Shown: positions 49,696 to 64,000, counted from the first letter of the stretch. The stretch: 64,000 bases of DNA from Lagopus muta (GCF_023343835.1 NC_064437.1:48151972-48215971), one strand, 5' to 3'. The notes: generated by a model from the letters alone, not told the origin. A program made the numbers and translations.

Positions 49696-52600
49696 TTTTT
49701 CTTAACATCATGAAAGATGTGGTATTGGGTGTCTACGCATACAGAGAATATGTGAGTGTAAAGAACAGATTCAAACCTCCTGCATCTAGGAGATTGTAGA
49801 AAGTCTTTATTAGTTTTTTAAACCTGGAAACAAATTAATTGATGCTGTTGCTATGACTCAGCCAACCGCTAGGCTGGCTACACACACTTTTGTCTGAGTG
49901 GTCTGTTATTACAGTTGGAGAACAAAAATAAGCAGTGTGATGTTTAATCTGAGTGTGTTTATTTGTAGCAATACTATATTTTATACTTAGAATATGTTTA
50001 ATATTTCCTTTTACAGCTAACAAACTAATTAGAGGCATAGGGCCAATAAGTAGTAACAACACCAAGGAATACATACACTTTATCAAACTTATTTTTCAGT
50101 GACAGTTATTTCTATTGAAGAAGACATCAGCAAATGTTTTAATAGAAGTTTACAAATCACAATAGATTTCATGTGCAGCAGAGAAAAGACAGCTCAGAGC
50201 TCTAAGATTAGGCACCCAAATCCCAAAAGGAGATCCTTGATAGTTCCTAAAACTGTTTTGAAATCTAACAGCAAATGCAGCTCCAAGGTGACTAACTAAG
50301 GCCACAGCTGAGCAGGTGTGGAACCCAGCCCTGCATTTACTATTCAGCCAGCTTCATGAGTCTGAAAACTGCAGCCCTGTGTCTTCAGGAGTAAAAGAAT
50401 TGAAAAGAAGATGGGGCTGCACAAGGTGACCCAAATACAAGCAGGCAAACAATTAGGACATTCATCCTTCCTGGAGAGTCACTTGATTTTGTAATTAACT
50501 TAGCTTGAATGAGTTCACTTCTCACAGCCTCTGAGGAGTACATACCTGTGCAGAACTTGCTGGATATACTTTCAAGCAATTTCAGTTCTTCTTGGTTAAC
50601 TGTTAGCTCACTACTCAAGTGCACTGAAGGAGGCACACGTGATTCTGCATACCCATACAGGAAAAGCACCCAAGAGGTAGAGTCAGATGAAGACTGACTT
50701 TAATTACTATCAGGTAATACCATTCCTGCTTTCAGCGAGACATCGTAAATCAGTATGCAATTACAAACTGTGTTGTGTTCTTGAACTGTGCCAGTGTCTT
50801 TCCAGCTCTCTCTATTCACTTGTTCATCACTCCATGAGAAATGGCAGTGCATCCCAGGAGAGCTGACAAATGGAAAACTGAACAGATAAGCATTTAAAAA
50901 TAAGAAAAGCCCACAAACATTAAAAAAAAAAAAAAGTTATTTTAAACCTTGTCATGTCACTGATCCAGTTAATGCTGCATCACTGCAATTAAAGAGACAG
51001 TGACGTTTCAGCATGTGAACAAGCAGGGGGTTGAGAACACTGGGGCCTGGGATTCCTTAAGCCAACTGTTCCACTGAAGTCAGTCTTGTGACCCACTAAG
51101 CCATCAATCATGTTGTTCCTCACCCACTGAGGAACAACATGAAGTTCCTGAGCCTCATCTTTCAGGCTACTTTGCAACCACTAGCAGCAGCAAGTGTGGT
51201 GCCGGGTACTTTCGCAGCAGAACGCCACCACAACCTTAATGAGATATTCCTGCAGCTGCTCAGTGCATCCCAAACCTTCAGGGAATGGAGTAGATGCATC
51301 GACCAGCAAAATGTCAGCTTATCTTTTTTCCTCCTGGGGTATTATTTATTTATTTATTTTAAAGCTTTTTGTTCTTTTCCCCTGAAGCTGCCCTGATTAG
51401 ATAGCACTAATATCATTAAGCTAAATTGGTTCCTTGGGAGATGTCCCAATTAAATGGCTATCCTAATTAAGCACATCCTGATTAAGCAGAAGAACCTATA
51501 ATTATAATAATAGCATGTAATAAAAACTGACCCATAGTTTTGTTCAGACAGAAAGCATTTTGCACACTTTCTTTACAAGGAACAACTTTATCCAGGATTA
51601 ATACACAGCCAGCCCCTGAGTGAAATACTACCTCTGTTTAGCAACAGTTGGTATAACTGAACAGTCTTTCAGGGCAAAAAAATGAAGAATACTGCACCAT
51701 ACTGACAACACGAACAATACAATGATAAAGCAGAAGGCACTTAGGCTGCAACTGGGGCTGAGTATCTTTCCTACTCTCAGCAAACACATCCCAGTCCTAT
51801 GTTAGTACTGTTAGCACCATGGACTTTCCTCAACTTGAGAAGAATGTAACATAAGAAGGTGGGTACAGTACAGCCCCATTTAGGTTCTAATGCAGAAAAA
51901 CTATCAAGTCCATTTTTTCCCCCCAGTGAGTGGCAAATCCAAGCTCTGTAGCTATTGCAAATATATGGCATATTTTCTGAGTACAACTGTGCCAAGGGGA
52001 ATTCCTACTGTGTGTTTTGGACGCTGTTTGTGTTCCAGCTTGCATAGCTGTATTCTGTTGTCCCAGTTCCTCTAAGGACAGCTCCATTTTTCAGTTTGTC
52101 CTATACAGCACTGCAGAGATGTTAAGTGACCCTTACTAAGCAATGAGAGCTGGACAAACAAATCTGAACAAACATGTAGTTATTAAAATCTTTTCTTTGG
52201 CCTCAGTGTAACAAGGAGTCAGCTGGGAACCTCACATGCTCAGAACTGTTAGCTGATAAAGGCTGACTTAACATGTACGTATACAGCTGTCAACAGGCAA
52301 ATTATCAGTAAGCAGGAAAATTAGAAAAAAACACAATGAATCTTTATTTCAGGGAATATTTCCAGTAACTCTATCCCTCCCCGATTGTCCTGCTATCATC
52401 ACATCTGAACACCCCAGTGCTCAAGAGATACTGCAATATCCCTTTATATAACACTAGCTCCAGTGCTTCAGCTAGGGCTGAAGTTTTAATTGGGTGGGCA
52501 TGGAGGCCTAGTGCCCCTCTGTGGGTGTACACAACACAGAAAAGTGTTAAAGTTGCACCACAATTCCATGTTGGAGACCTGAAGCCAACTTCTTAGGGAT

Positions 52601-53004
52601 CAGTACAAGATTTTACAGTGCATTTCCCAGAGAATCATTCCCCAGTCCCTTGTTTGTGCTGTACCAAGCCTGCTGCTGCTCTCCCACAGAGAACTGCTTT
52701 ACCCATAGCATATGCAGATTGTTCCTGAAGTAGTTTATACTAACTCTTGACCCATCCATCCCATTTTAGTATTCTCAGGAACGCCAGCCATTTGGTTGGA
52801 TTTCCATTACCCAAAACAGGCTTGAAAGGCCAAAATCCCAATGAACCTTCTCAGTATGAACGGCATTTTCACAAATCATATAAAAACACTGAAGTCTTCA
52901 ATCTGTTTAGCATCTTGGAGTAAAATCAGCAGCAGTAGTATTTGTCCCACAAGCATATAAGTAAGTTGTACTCCATTTTGTTACCTCATGCAAGTGCAGA
53001 AAGG

Positions 53005-53066
53005 AAGATTGATGGTTGGACTAGATGATCTTATTGGTTTTTCCAAATTTGAAGATTCTATGACTG
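53005..53066 (+). mobile_element. CR1 3'-end fragment
   Basis: 'gatggttggactagatgatc' followed by 'gaagattctatgact' is a CR1 end with a degraded tail. Confidence 0.75.
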
Positions 53067-53619
53067 TTATCTAGTATGGAAAAGACTCTCTGAGAGAGTA
53101 AGGAAATTCACTGCATTCTGATCCAAAAATCAAGTTAACCACTTACTTTTTTTCTTATTAGGAATAATAGTGTAGCACAGATTTGCAAAGGATGAGATGA
53201 CTAAATTTGATAACCAGAAATTACTGTCAGAAAGGTGGTATGAAAACTCAGACAAAAACCAACCCAGTGCAGCTCAACAGAGGAGAATCCAATCATCCAC
53301 ACCTCTCAGCAATGAAAGAGCTGGCCTACTAAATACATTAAGTTCCTTTCCAAAATAGAGACACAAATAGTTCAAACATTTATGAGTTCAGCTTCAGTGT
53401 TATATAGGATTTCTAAACATGAGCAGAGGAAAGGTAAAATTTGAGTCCTGGAGGTAAAGAGACAACGCATATTAACCATAGGGAGCATATGCAAGATTAG
53501 CTGGCATCTCTTACTGGTGATCTCACTTACTTCATTTGAGCATGGCAGCATAGCAAATTCAGAATCTTTGCAGTTAAATGAAGCATTATAAGGGGTTTCA
53601 GAGGAGATGCAGTTAACAA

Positions 53620-53650
53620 AAAAAATAAAAAAAAAAATAAAAAAAAAAGA
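53620..53650 (+). repeat. A-rich low-complexity tract
   Basis: Runs of A broken by single T or G over about 30 bases. Confidence 0.7.
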
Positions 53651-56600
53651 TTAAAACTTTTTCCCCAAATTTTATTTTAAAAAAAAGCATGCTGCACAAT
53701 CAGTAGAGACAGTGGATTTTTTAGAAACAAAACACATTCCACCAATGGAACAACCTTACTTAAAATTTTCTATTGTGGCCTGGACAAGTGCAAGCTCTAA
53801 ACTTGGAGGTATCAGCAACACTGAAAAAAGATGGGACAGTACTGAGAAAGGGCATAACTGCTACACCATGAAACTTAATAGAAAATGCAAGGCTGTAACA
53901 AAGAGCCTGATTTGCTTTTTAAATAAGCTGTATGAAAGAGAGCAGAAGGCTCAGAAGCCTGATATTGCCAAGGGTAAGGGAAAATGTTGCCATCTCAGAG
54001 CAACATGGCTCATAACATGAGGCAGCTGTGAGAAGGAAAAACACAGTCATCACAAGGCAACAAATTTGCAATACTTGACAGATGTGCTGTTGTGTAAGGA
54101 CCTCATGCAAAATGCAGCGTACAGTTATCCTAGTTGAGGAAACAGCTACAGAAACCAGGACAAGATGCAAAGTAACATTAAGTCAGAGGAATAGAAAATG
54201 AATGTGCCTAAAAGGCCAAAAAGAGCCTATTTATTTAGACTACAGTTACAGATTACACCTTCATTGAGCAGATTAAGTCAGAGAAAGAAATGATACTGAA
54301 GGTAAATGGGCAATATTAGCACAAAATTAGCACAACTACTGTAGGGCTGGAAACTGGAAGGCTTTGGTTGAAGCCGTGTCATTTAAGAATAAAGCCTGTT
54401 TAGCTAGTAAAAGAGCTTACCTGGTGCTGTAGCAGATGATAGCTGTGCACCAGCCCTTACAGTCCTATGTTCTGCTGGCAGGTGGTTGGGACATCAAACA
54501 GTGCCACAAGTTCAGTGCAAACCCTGCCTACAGTCTTCCTCCGCCAAGTCATTAAGCACTCAGCACCTTCGTAGGTTTTCTCTGATGCATGGCAAGAAAG
54601 ATACCAGTTTTACAGAAGCCACCTGTGGGCAAGCTTCCCCAGAATAATTCCATTTCAGAATACCCACCTCTTCAGGGATCAGTATAAGTCTCTCAGCAGT
54701 AGCCCAGTAATCACATCCTTTTCCCTCCCAGTAAGTGCAAGAGATTCAGATTTTTCTTCTTCAAAATAAATTTCTTTTAAACCAAACCATAACAAGTTTC
54801 TAGACCACCAGATGAATATCACTCTATGTATCAGGTGCTTCAGAACAGGGCTTTGAAATAAAACATTAGATAACTTTTAATTGTTGTTGAAGACCTAAAT
54901 ACTTCATGGGGAAGCACACTAAGCTTTCACAGTAAAATAGTTTCCTGCTTCTTTTCAGACCCCCTTTCTTCAGCAACTCACCTAGGAATCCAAAGCTCAG
55001 CCCTTAAAACAGCACAAATGAAGAGCAAATCTTCTTGGACCTTTCCTTGCAGTTACTGCTTGAGCTTAATTACCTTGAATTGGAATTACATGAAGCTTGA
55101 TTTTCTCTCCTTGTGTCAGGTGATGATTTAATACTCAGGTCTTCCCAATTAGTTGCAATCAACATGCTTCCTGATTTTAAGACTGTTTTTAACATTAAAA
55201 AAGGCACTAAAAGCCAGTTATACTTTAAAGTCAATTTTCTGCAAAGCACGAGGCACTTTTGGAAGCATCAAGAATGCCTCACAACGATCTTGGAAGTGGG
55301 GCTGAGGTTAAGATAGATCAAGTGGCAGCTGCCCCAATAGGGGAGTCTGGAAGAGCATGTTATTTTCAAAAACCTATTTCCAGGCACTCTAAACTTTCCC
55401 AGACTTTGGGAATTAACATTTGGCTGAATTAAAACCATATTTTTGCTTCTATAAAGCAACAGAGCTCCACTAGAGTTAGTGAAATACCTTTTGCTCCTGT
55501 GAGTGGAAATGGCCTCTGCCACCCAGCCAAGCTGGGGGGTGGGGGGGAGCTGGGCCACCACGGAGGGACTGCCCAGGCTCCACCAGCTGTGAAGCATCCT
55601 GAAGAACACCTAGTTAGCAGGATCCTTCGTTCTGCACTTAGGCATCCTAAATTGGGAACTCAGGCATGAACAAGCAGGCTAATTTTTTCCACGTACACGT
55701 CATCAAGTGCACCTGTGTTACAAGCTATTTTTGTTCCGTCAAAATGGCAATCATTTTCTGCCTCCTGTAAGTTGGATTCTGCTAGATGATCCCACAGCTG
55801 CTGAGAATTTTTTTCCTTAAATCAGGGTTTCACTTTCAAAATAGCCAACTACTTTACAATTTGGGAGTAACATTAAAGCATAAAACGTTCTTCACGTGAA
55901 TCTGCTGAATTTTTTCTCTAGGTGGCCTTTTTTTATTTCATGATATAAAGACCAAAGTTTTCTCCTCCTAATGCTTCCACTCTTGTAGGATGAACAAAGG
56001 CTAATGTTTCCATTATTATATTACAGAAGGCATTGTGCAGGTCCTGCACTCTTCAACAGGCCTTCTGTTACATTGTAAGAACTTCAAAATTCAAGGTGAC
56101 ATTTCCTGCCTGCTTTACACACCTTGGCAAAATGGAGCCCCATTCCTCCATGTGCCATGACAAAAATGCTGTTGCTATAGCAGTCGTCTTGGGAACATGC
56201 ACAAAAGACAAGAAAAAGATTTTCTTCTGTAATAAAATGTCAGCCAACATGAACTAGGCATTTAATTTGAGTTTCCCACTGACCAAGGCTCAGATTTTGG
56301 CAGGTCTAGTACTCAGGAAAAGCATGACCTTCTGGTCCTGTAGCCTGGGTGTGTTAAAGCAGAAGTTGAAGCAAGCTCCATCTAGCCTATGAGAAACCAT
56401 GCAGGACAGTCGCATAACACAAACTACAGGAAAAGCAGATGCAGTGAGTGACCTCCCACAGGTTGCTCTGGCAGGTCCTCACAGAGAGTCCCTTCAGATT
56501 GCCGTAGTTCAGAATTCACTTCTGTTTATTTACTATGATAAGGACTTTATACTCATACACTTATTCATTACTATATATGCTTAGCCTCCACACCTCTCAC

Positions 56601-57184
56601 TTAAGTCAACTGTGCACTTCACTGCATCCATTCATACATCATGGTCTTTAGAAGACATTGACTGGACCCCAGCATACCAAGTGAACTTCAGCTAAATCCA
56701 TAGTCCTCAGTTCTCAGTGCTTGAAAATTCACCTACCAAGACTGGAGCCCAGACAAGCTGGGATGCTAATGAATCCTTGTAAAGTGAGTTATTTCTGCAG
56801 GAAGGTTTTGATTTTCTTTGCACAAAACATCAAAGTCTCACTGATAACTGCGTGCTGAAATTAACAAGAAACATGAGTTTGTTTTTCTAACTGCCTTACT
56901 TTAGAGGAAAATGGGAAATATTTTAAGAGCTATGTTGCAAGTCTAGCCTGAATGTCTTGACCGCTGGGATTACTTAGCCTTAACCCTAGATGTAGTAACT
57001 TCACCCTGTCTTTGAGGCAGAAATGTTGTTCTTGGCAGGATGCCCATCTCAGCATAAACTTTTGAGGCTTCAGAATATAATGTCTTCAGTGATCTCCAGG
57101 TGAGGAAAATGTCCCATTGATTAATATTACATCTCAGAAAGGCTGATACCATCATTCATTAAACTGACTCACAAACAAGTATTT

Positions 57185-57187
<3 letters not shown>

Positions 57188-57231
<44 letters not shown>
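57188..57231. repeat. (TA)21 microsatellite
   Basis: Perfect alternating AT over 44 bases. It is self-complementary and able to form a cruciform. Confidence 0.9.
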
Positions 57232-57235
<4 letters not shown>

Positions 57236-59184
57236 CTGAAAAAGGTCATCAGCTCTCACAACATAGGGCTGTGGTGGTGTTGAACTCTCAGTTCAACCCA
57301 CAACCCACAGAACCCACAGGCTATGTGCAGACATAGCTATTTGTTGTGGCAAGGTTGTGCTGCTTCATTTCACTGGTGAGCAGGAGGAGGTGAGCCTGCC
57401 AGGCCTTGCAGGTTATTTGCTGCATTGTCACCTTATCAGATCTATCACAACAGGGCAGTGAAGGTCACCTTCGTACTTGAGGAAAAATGTAAACACAAAT
57501 AACTTTATTTATACACAAGTCCTTGAAAATGGGTGTTTACGAGCAGAGATAGATTTGAGAGGTATGTGATGCTCAGTCAAACATCAGAACTCAGTTCAGA
57601 AGACTCAGGTGTTGATTCCAAGTAGGCAGAAAGGCAAATCTTGCTGCAGTTCTACCCAATGGTGCAGCATTTTCCATAAAAGATCAAACTCAGTTACTTG
57701 AGTCAGAGACCTGAAGTCAAAATAAAGCTGTACCACACGGTGAATTCTGCCATATCAGCTTTATAAACATCCCTTACCTTTCAGCAAACTAGTGTCTGTC
57801 AAAACTTCCAAGTGAGGATTTCATTTTACCTAGAATTAAATGATCACAAAGACAGCACAAACTCTCCTGACATGCTGCTGTACTTACATGGGGAGAGAAC
57901 ACAGACCTATTTTTTACTCATCTCACTCAAGTCAGTTTTAGGCTAAGATGGAAGTTGTTTAGAGACTGCAAATATTTGTCTGGATCCACAGTAAAAGTGT
58001 GAGAAATAGTTGGCAATGTACTGGCCTTGAACCTGGGAAATTGCGATTCTGCTCCTCAAGCATCCCTGGTTTCCTGCGGGAGAACAGTGCAGCCAAGCTC
58101 TGCTGTGGGGAGCAGCAACAGTTTCCACGTCCACTCAGCTCCTCCCTCTAAAACTGAGGTAAAATGTAACAGGAGTACTAGGATGAGAAACACAAACCAG
58201 TATTCAGATACCATGGTAAAAGTGCTATGTATACACTTCCAGATAACAGCAAGAGATGTTTGTTCTACATGATAATCATTGTGACATCCCAAACTCACTG
58301 CACCGCGTTCATTTATCAGCAAGACACTACCATAAAAACATCATGCCTTCCAAGCACTATGACATTCTCTTCCTGCAGATGGCTGGAAATGTTCTTAGAT
58401 ACAATATGTGCAATTAGCTTGCTGATGAAATTAGTGCTCTGAAATGGTTAGTTTTATAAATGTCCATGTTGCTCCCCTTGTGGTTATTACTGCTTTAACC
58501 TCTTCGAGACCTTGGCTGAAAGCATCTTCTCAGGATTGCATTACTGAAAGGGCAAGTCAGGAAAAAACATATCCCAGTGCAAGTGGAGAGGAAAGATGGT
58601 GTTCCAGGGAGAATGATTTCCCTGCGGCTCAGACAATCTGTGTTCTGATCCGCTGCTTTCAGACACGTATTTCCATTTCTGCTTCAGCAAAATAGGGATG
58701 GTGCAACTGACTGCCCTGGCTTCTGGCCAGTTACCACTGGCTTCTGGCTCTATCAATAGGACACATTTCTGAGAAATTTTCAAAAGACCTGAGCATGTAT
58801 TACTAATGTATTACTAATGAGTGAGGAGAAAATCACCTGGGTCTGGTTACAAACATGACGTTTAAAATGGCTGTCAGTGGGTGAGGTTCTGCTAATTCAT
58901 CACCAACCCAGGTCAGTGCCAGAGTGAAGGAAGTCCCTGTGGCCTGCTAGGGCAGCATGTAGCTACAACAGCAGATAAAGTGGATCATTAAAACAAATTC
59001 TAAACCACTTGTTTTCTGCACAGCTAACTCTACCACCTGTCCCATACATTGTGTGGTATTTCTGGTTAAGGTGAGTTCTGAAGAAGGAGCTTCCCCTTAA
59101 CTTGCACTTGTGCAATGCATAGCAGCGGGAGGATCTGATCCTCATTGTATGCAGAGAAATCATAACAAATGTTTCAGCAGTTAC

Positions 59185-59224
59185 AAAAAGAAAAAGAAAA
59201 AAAAAAAAAAAAAGGAAAAGAAAA
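59185..59224 (+). repeat. A-rich tract with G interruptions
   Basis: AAAAAG-type units around a long A run; simple sequence. Confidence 0.75.
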
Positions 59225-62200
59225 GCAGTCAACTTCTGCCTCCAACCATGGCAGTTCAGCAGGGCTCCCTCGTCACAGTAGTATATGCAGATCTACTTTG
59301 GTGAACTTTTCCATCTTCTCCTGTTTCCTGCAGGGGTATTATCTGTGCTTGCAAGGATTCAATTAATGCCATTGATGTGGAATGTTGTTCCATTCATCAC
59401 CAGCCACTGCATCTAATGAATAGGATAATCTAATTCTCCCCAAATAAATATGACACCAAATTAAAAGAGTTCATAAGCAGCCTCCAAAATGGAGTGAGTT
59501 TGTTTCAATTTATTGCATTTTAAATTACACTGGATCTCTCAAGTACCAACCTCATATAAACAAGTGAATGACTGAGGCTGAATGTTTATTATCACAAATG
59601 TTTCCCTCTTCTATACCAGAATTGAGTCTTAGTATTAGATGGAAGAACAGCTAACAGAAGGTCATCCAAATGCCACAGTTTTTAACCATGACTTTTCTAA
59701 ACCAGTGAGAGAGTTTTAAAGCACAATGCACTCACAAAAATATTTTTTCTTGTGTTTACTGTCATCAAAACATTTAACAAAGTGGCTACAACCTACTGAT
59801 ATAATATGTGAAAAGTTCACCAAAAAAGTAAAAGAAAAAAGTAATAATGCCCACTTGGTACTTGGCTAGTTTAAGAAGAGGTTTCTCTCTATCAGTAAAA
59901 AAAACTCACACCAGCAGCTCTTCCGGCTTTTTGTCAGGTCTCATTTCCTTTGGGAAACAGCAGTTACTCAGATGATTGCATACATGAAGACAGATGAGCT
60001 TGTCAAGCTCTTTGAATTTAGCCTGGATTTCAAGGTCCTAGGTTGTAGGACCAGCTTTACAAGGTTACTTGGCAGGAAAAAAAGCAAGTAGTGTGGCTAT
60101 GGATTTATTTCTTTCAGGATGAACTAGATAAATATAAAAAGAAGAGAACTAGAGACTTAGTTTGATGCTTACAAGCTGTATAATACTGGATCACCAGTTT
60201 ATTACTCTACGTGGTATCTGGTGCTTCAGAAGAAACAGATCTTGTTATTTACTGCTCTGAAAATGCTATTTATTTAACAGTTTGCACCATGGCATCTGAA
60301 CTCTTTCCTGAAATTAATCAATTTAGCCTCATTACAAGCAGTCCCAGGAAGTGAAGATCTATCTCAGCTTGGCTTTTACAGTTAGCACATTGCTCATGGT
60401 GTGACAGCTCTGGCTTAGAAATACAGAACTACCACATCTGCAGAGCTGAAAACTACCTTGAGCAGGGATTTTCTTTCAGTCCCAGAAGCATGAGAAGCAG
60501 TGAGGAATAAATGGATTTACATAATGATTTTCAGATTCTGCAGGACATCTTTCGTTCCAGCCCCACATATTTCATGTGCAATGCAGGGACTCAGAAACCC
60601 TTGCTGGCCTTGCCTGCGTGGAGAGAGCTAAGGCTGAGGTGGTGGTGGCATGGAAATGACCGTGAGATCTTGTCATATTGAGGCAGAAATTCCTTCGATT
60701 AATGTGAATGATTGGTATGACCTCAGTAAAAGTGGTATTTCTGTTCATTTGTGAAGGAAATTTTTTTGAGTCTAGCGAGTCAGTGAGCAGAGTGTTGAAT
60801 GAATATTTTAGTATTTCAGGTTAGGAAAACTTGTTATTAAATAGCTAATAAGTCACATCTGGTTAAGGTGAAAAATCTGGACTGTGTAGAAAGGAGAAAA
60901 TAACCAACTATCATGGGAAGACAAAAGAGCTGTTTGGTGATTCTGATACACTTTTAATCTGGCAAAGCTAGAGGTTGACATCAGCTATACTCTTCCTCTT
61001 CCCTTCTTTTCCAGCTCCTCTGTCGTCTGCTTTTCCTGTTTAAAGTCATCCAGAATTTAGTCCTCACTATGTCTTTTCTGCTATAGAAGACAGCCTGTGA
61101 ATTTAAAGCAAGGACTCTTTCCTTTCTTGTGAAGAATATCAGCCAATTTTACAGCAAAAAGAATAAGGGATCTTTCAGATCAGTGACTAAACCACAAAAC
61201 TGAAGGAAAACTGAGATGAGTCGGCTTAAATTAAAATAGAAAATTAGGAGATTTTTAGGAAAGTTAAAAAAAAAAACAAAACACAACCAATCATATTCTG
61301 ATGCAAAGTGAAGTAGTGTTTTCTGCTCCAAATGTCATGTCTCAGGTTCAGATTAATGAAACCTTTAAATAATTGCTTTTTAACTTGAACTAGTTTCTGA
61401 AATAAAGTTGCAATTTTAAAATCAATATATGGAAATGTTGACTTTCACTTTTCCCTCTTTTGCTGTCTGACATTTATTTCTAAGTTCAATTTAATTTACG
61501 TCCCCCAGATGCTATTTTTTCAGTGCACATACTGCTCTCAGTGATATTTTGCCCACTCCAGACTGTGATTGTAAGCTTCTCTAGAACATTGCTACACATG
61601 ACTCAGTTCCTGCTTGGACTGTAACTCAATTTCAAAGCTTACTGTCATCTGTAACTCCAAAGAACAATTTGAGCTGAAATCCTAAATTGAATTACAGATT
61701 TGTATTGCATTGCTCACTATTTATTAATAATACTGTGCCTACAACATATCCTGTTCTTCATTACCACAGAGAGAACAATACTGGTTCCTCTCTGTGTTTC
61801 AGAGCTATTTATTTCTCTAGTGTTAGATTCCTGCATGTACATGGAAATCTGCATTTCCGTAGTAAGTGCTTTTATCTAGCAAATAATGCAGAAAAGGTTT
61901 CTCGGGATTACAAAACCACTCAGATAGATCTTTATGACTTCTATGCCACAGAAAAAATGTCACCATATACATTCTTCTAGTTTCAAGGAAATACTAAGTA
62001 TTAGGGGATAGTCTCTAGGAGACTTGAACTCCCATACCAATGCCACTCTTACGTACTGGGTGCACAATTTTTGGTCTGAAATGTCAGCCCCAAGCCTCTG
62101 AAGGATGCAAGTAATTCAAGGCATGATGCAGACACATGGACTAATTGAGATTTGGAACAGGAAGGGGTATTGGGAAAACAGAAGCACAGCTTGAACAAAT

Positions 62201-64000
62201 CACACTTTCTTCCAAACTGACAGGAGCTCAGGTCCTCAGGGCTGACTGTTTTTGTCATCTTCTAGGAGGGCAGTCAGACATAAATCACAAACTATGATTT
62301 TTTAATTTATTTTCTGCAGCTTAACATGACAGTTTTTTAGTAAACAACAAATTTTCTACTGATAATTTCTGGGAAACTCAGGGATGAGTCCTTTGAGTTC
62401 AAATGTATGACACCAGAAGAATGAACAACTGCTTACAAGCTCAGTATTTTTTGCAGTGATTGGAATGGTGGAGATCGGAGTGGCCCTCTTGTTTACATGT
62501 GGTCTGAGGAGAGGAGGTCACTGCACTGCATTGAACAAAACATCTCCATACTGCTGCTGTGTTCTCCCCAGCACGGGGATGTACTGAACTTACTGACCCT
62601 GACCACTACAAGACTGAAGAGTCTTTAGAGTCAGCTCAGGCATTGGATACAGGGCAGAGGCTGAAGTAAAACATGCTGTGCCTTTGCTGCAGTCTCACTT
62701 TTGCAGCTCACAGGTTAATACTATCTTCCCTGCAAGGGAGATACCTTCTACAAGCCACAAGAAAGTTGTGCAGTTTTGTCAACAGGTAGTGAACTTGCCA
62801 GCAAAAGGAGATCCTTCAAGAGATCCTCAACACTAACAGACTCCATCATCTAGATGCTTGTGGCAGGCGCTACTTTTTCATGACAACACACTACATTAAC
62901 AAATCAATGCTTATTTCCCATGAGTTTATGAAGTTAACAATAAAAAATCATGTTTTCACTCAGAAAAGCAGCACTTTGCTCAGTATGGAGGACACTCTTC
63001 CTTCAGACCTCCCTTCTGCCCAGCTTATAGTGATGAAAGCAGCTGTCCATGCTAGTATGACCCATGTCCCCGTGTTGCTCCCTGTACACTGTGCTGTCTG
63101 CATTTTAGCTAATCCTGTGCTCAGAGCAGAAGCACTGCTTGGGGTGCCCCACAGAACAGGGGTGCCCCTGTTGCCTCATCTCTGGCCTCTCGCTGGGGCC
63201 TCCAGCTGAGCACCACACACCACCCCTGGGGTGCCTCCGAGAAATGCTGGAGAAGCTGTGTGGAGACAGGAAGACTGAACCTCCTTCTCATGTGTTTCCT
63301 TACACACAACTATATAAATTAAATCTTAAGGGTAGGAAGATGGGAAAAAGAGCTCTCACTTTCCCTACTCACTGTTCAGTTCTTTCACTTTCTGACAGTG
63401 GCTTTACTAATCTCTGTTCGAACACTTAAAAACACTTCACCACCAAATGACTCCAAAACTGTTGCAAAACAGAGGTGCAAATGAAGCCATGCCAACCCAA
63501 TGTTTTCTTCATCTCTCCAGAAATCCCAGCAATAAGATTACTTTTGCCTGTGGCTGGCCACCGCTTGGGGATCCTGCAGTCATTCTTTGGGCTTCTAGGA
63601 CACATACACTCCAGGATGCTGGGAGAGCTGAACAACAGCTACCTTTCTCCAGAATCTAAGCCTTGGTGGGGGGGGTTAAGCATTCTTCAACTTGACATCA
63701 CAACTTGAACAGATTTCTGCGAGTTTTCCTCGGGATCAGGAACAGCACTGGTAGCTGCAGTCTACTTATTGCTACACACATACAGGTGTGAGACGAGCAG
63801 AGAGCTGCAGCACCTACAGCCTCCAGCCTGCACCCAGGCAGGGTCTTGGCTCTGGAGCACAGCAAGGTGCAGGGGGCAGCCCCTAAGCCCCAAGCACTCA
63901 GCTCCGCTAGCAGCATGGGCAGCGGGCAGGCTGGAGGAAGGCTGGCATACAGGCAACAGAAGGCAAGCACTAGGCTCGGGCATTTCTTACTGCTCATTTC

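Larger units (their letters stand above)
49700..64000. other. Gene desert at the right end
   Basis: About 14 kb in which I can support no gene. It holds a CR1 tail (53005-53066), A-rich low-complexity DNA (53620-53650 and 59185-59224), a long TA microsatellite (57188-57231) and a G-rich stretch near 55533-55554. Short open frames at 50385-50669 (minus), 53712-54020 (plus) and 62880-63429 (plus) lack recognisable motifs. GC rises near 63,000-64,000, which might mark the approach of another gene beyond the window. Confidence 0.5.

Noticed and set aside
50385-50697. Opposed open frames on both strands that looked codon-like
   Set aside because: No recognised domain; both strands are equally open, which suggests chance.
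53712-54020. 102-residue plus-strand frame rich in Lys, considered as a retroelement remnant
   Set aside because: No zinc knuckle, protease or polymerase motif and no LTR nearby.

Overview
The window looks like bird nuclear DNA, most likely chicken or a close galliform, from the region corresponding to human 10q11.2. Species is an inference. The evidence is CR1 LINE fragments with the avian ATTCTATG-type 3' tail (about 446-770, 7738-7812, 32729-32850, 49166-49695, 53005-53066), spliced genes with consensus GT-AG junctions, and three recognisable gene families: WASHC2/FAM21, beta-microseminoprotein (MSMB) and NPY4R.

Layout, left to right. (1) At 1000-1376 on the minus strand lie the first two coding exons of WASHC2 (a WASH-complex subunit). 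They are driven from a CpG island at about 970-1640, and the gene continues off the left edge. (2) About 8 kb of intergenic DNA follows. (3) A tandem array of three intact plus-strand MSMB paralogues spans 9.7-33.3 kb: A (9783-13876), B (20406-23896) and C (31447-33069). Each has four coding exons with identical intron phases (0, 1, 2), and exon 1 contributes only the ATG. Spliced by eye they give small secreted cysteine-rich proteins of 110, 115 and 106 residues. No unspliced reading frame spans any of them, so they are easily missed. (4) NPY4R, the pancreatic-polypeptide/NPY Y4 receptor, has a complete single coding exon at 42381-43514, preceded by a 5'UTR splice acceptor and a short upstream ORF. 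(5) From about 45 to 64 kb I found no gene I can support, only CR1 pieces and simple repeats.

The genes are not an operon. WASHC2 is a housekeeping endosomal gene, the MSMB cluster is a fast-evolving secreted family, and NPY4R is a peptide-hormone receptor. The main interest is divergence among the MSMB copies. Copy B lost one of the ten conserved cysteines (leaving nine), is acidic, and alone carries an N-glycosylation sequon in the mature region. Copy C is strongly basic (about +10). Copy A is near neutral. Most other open frames are chance ORFs.
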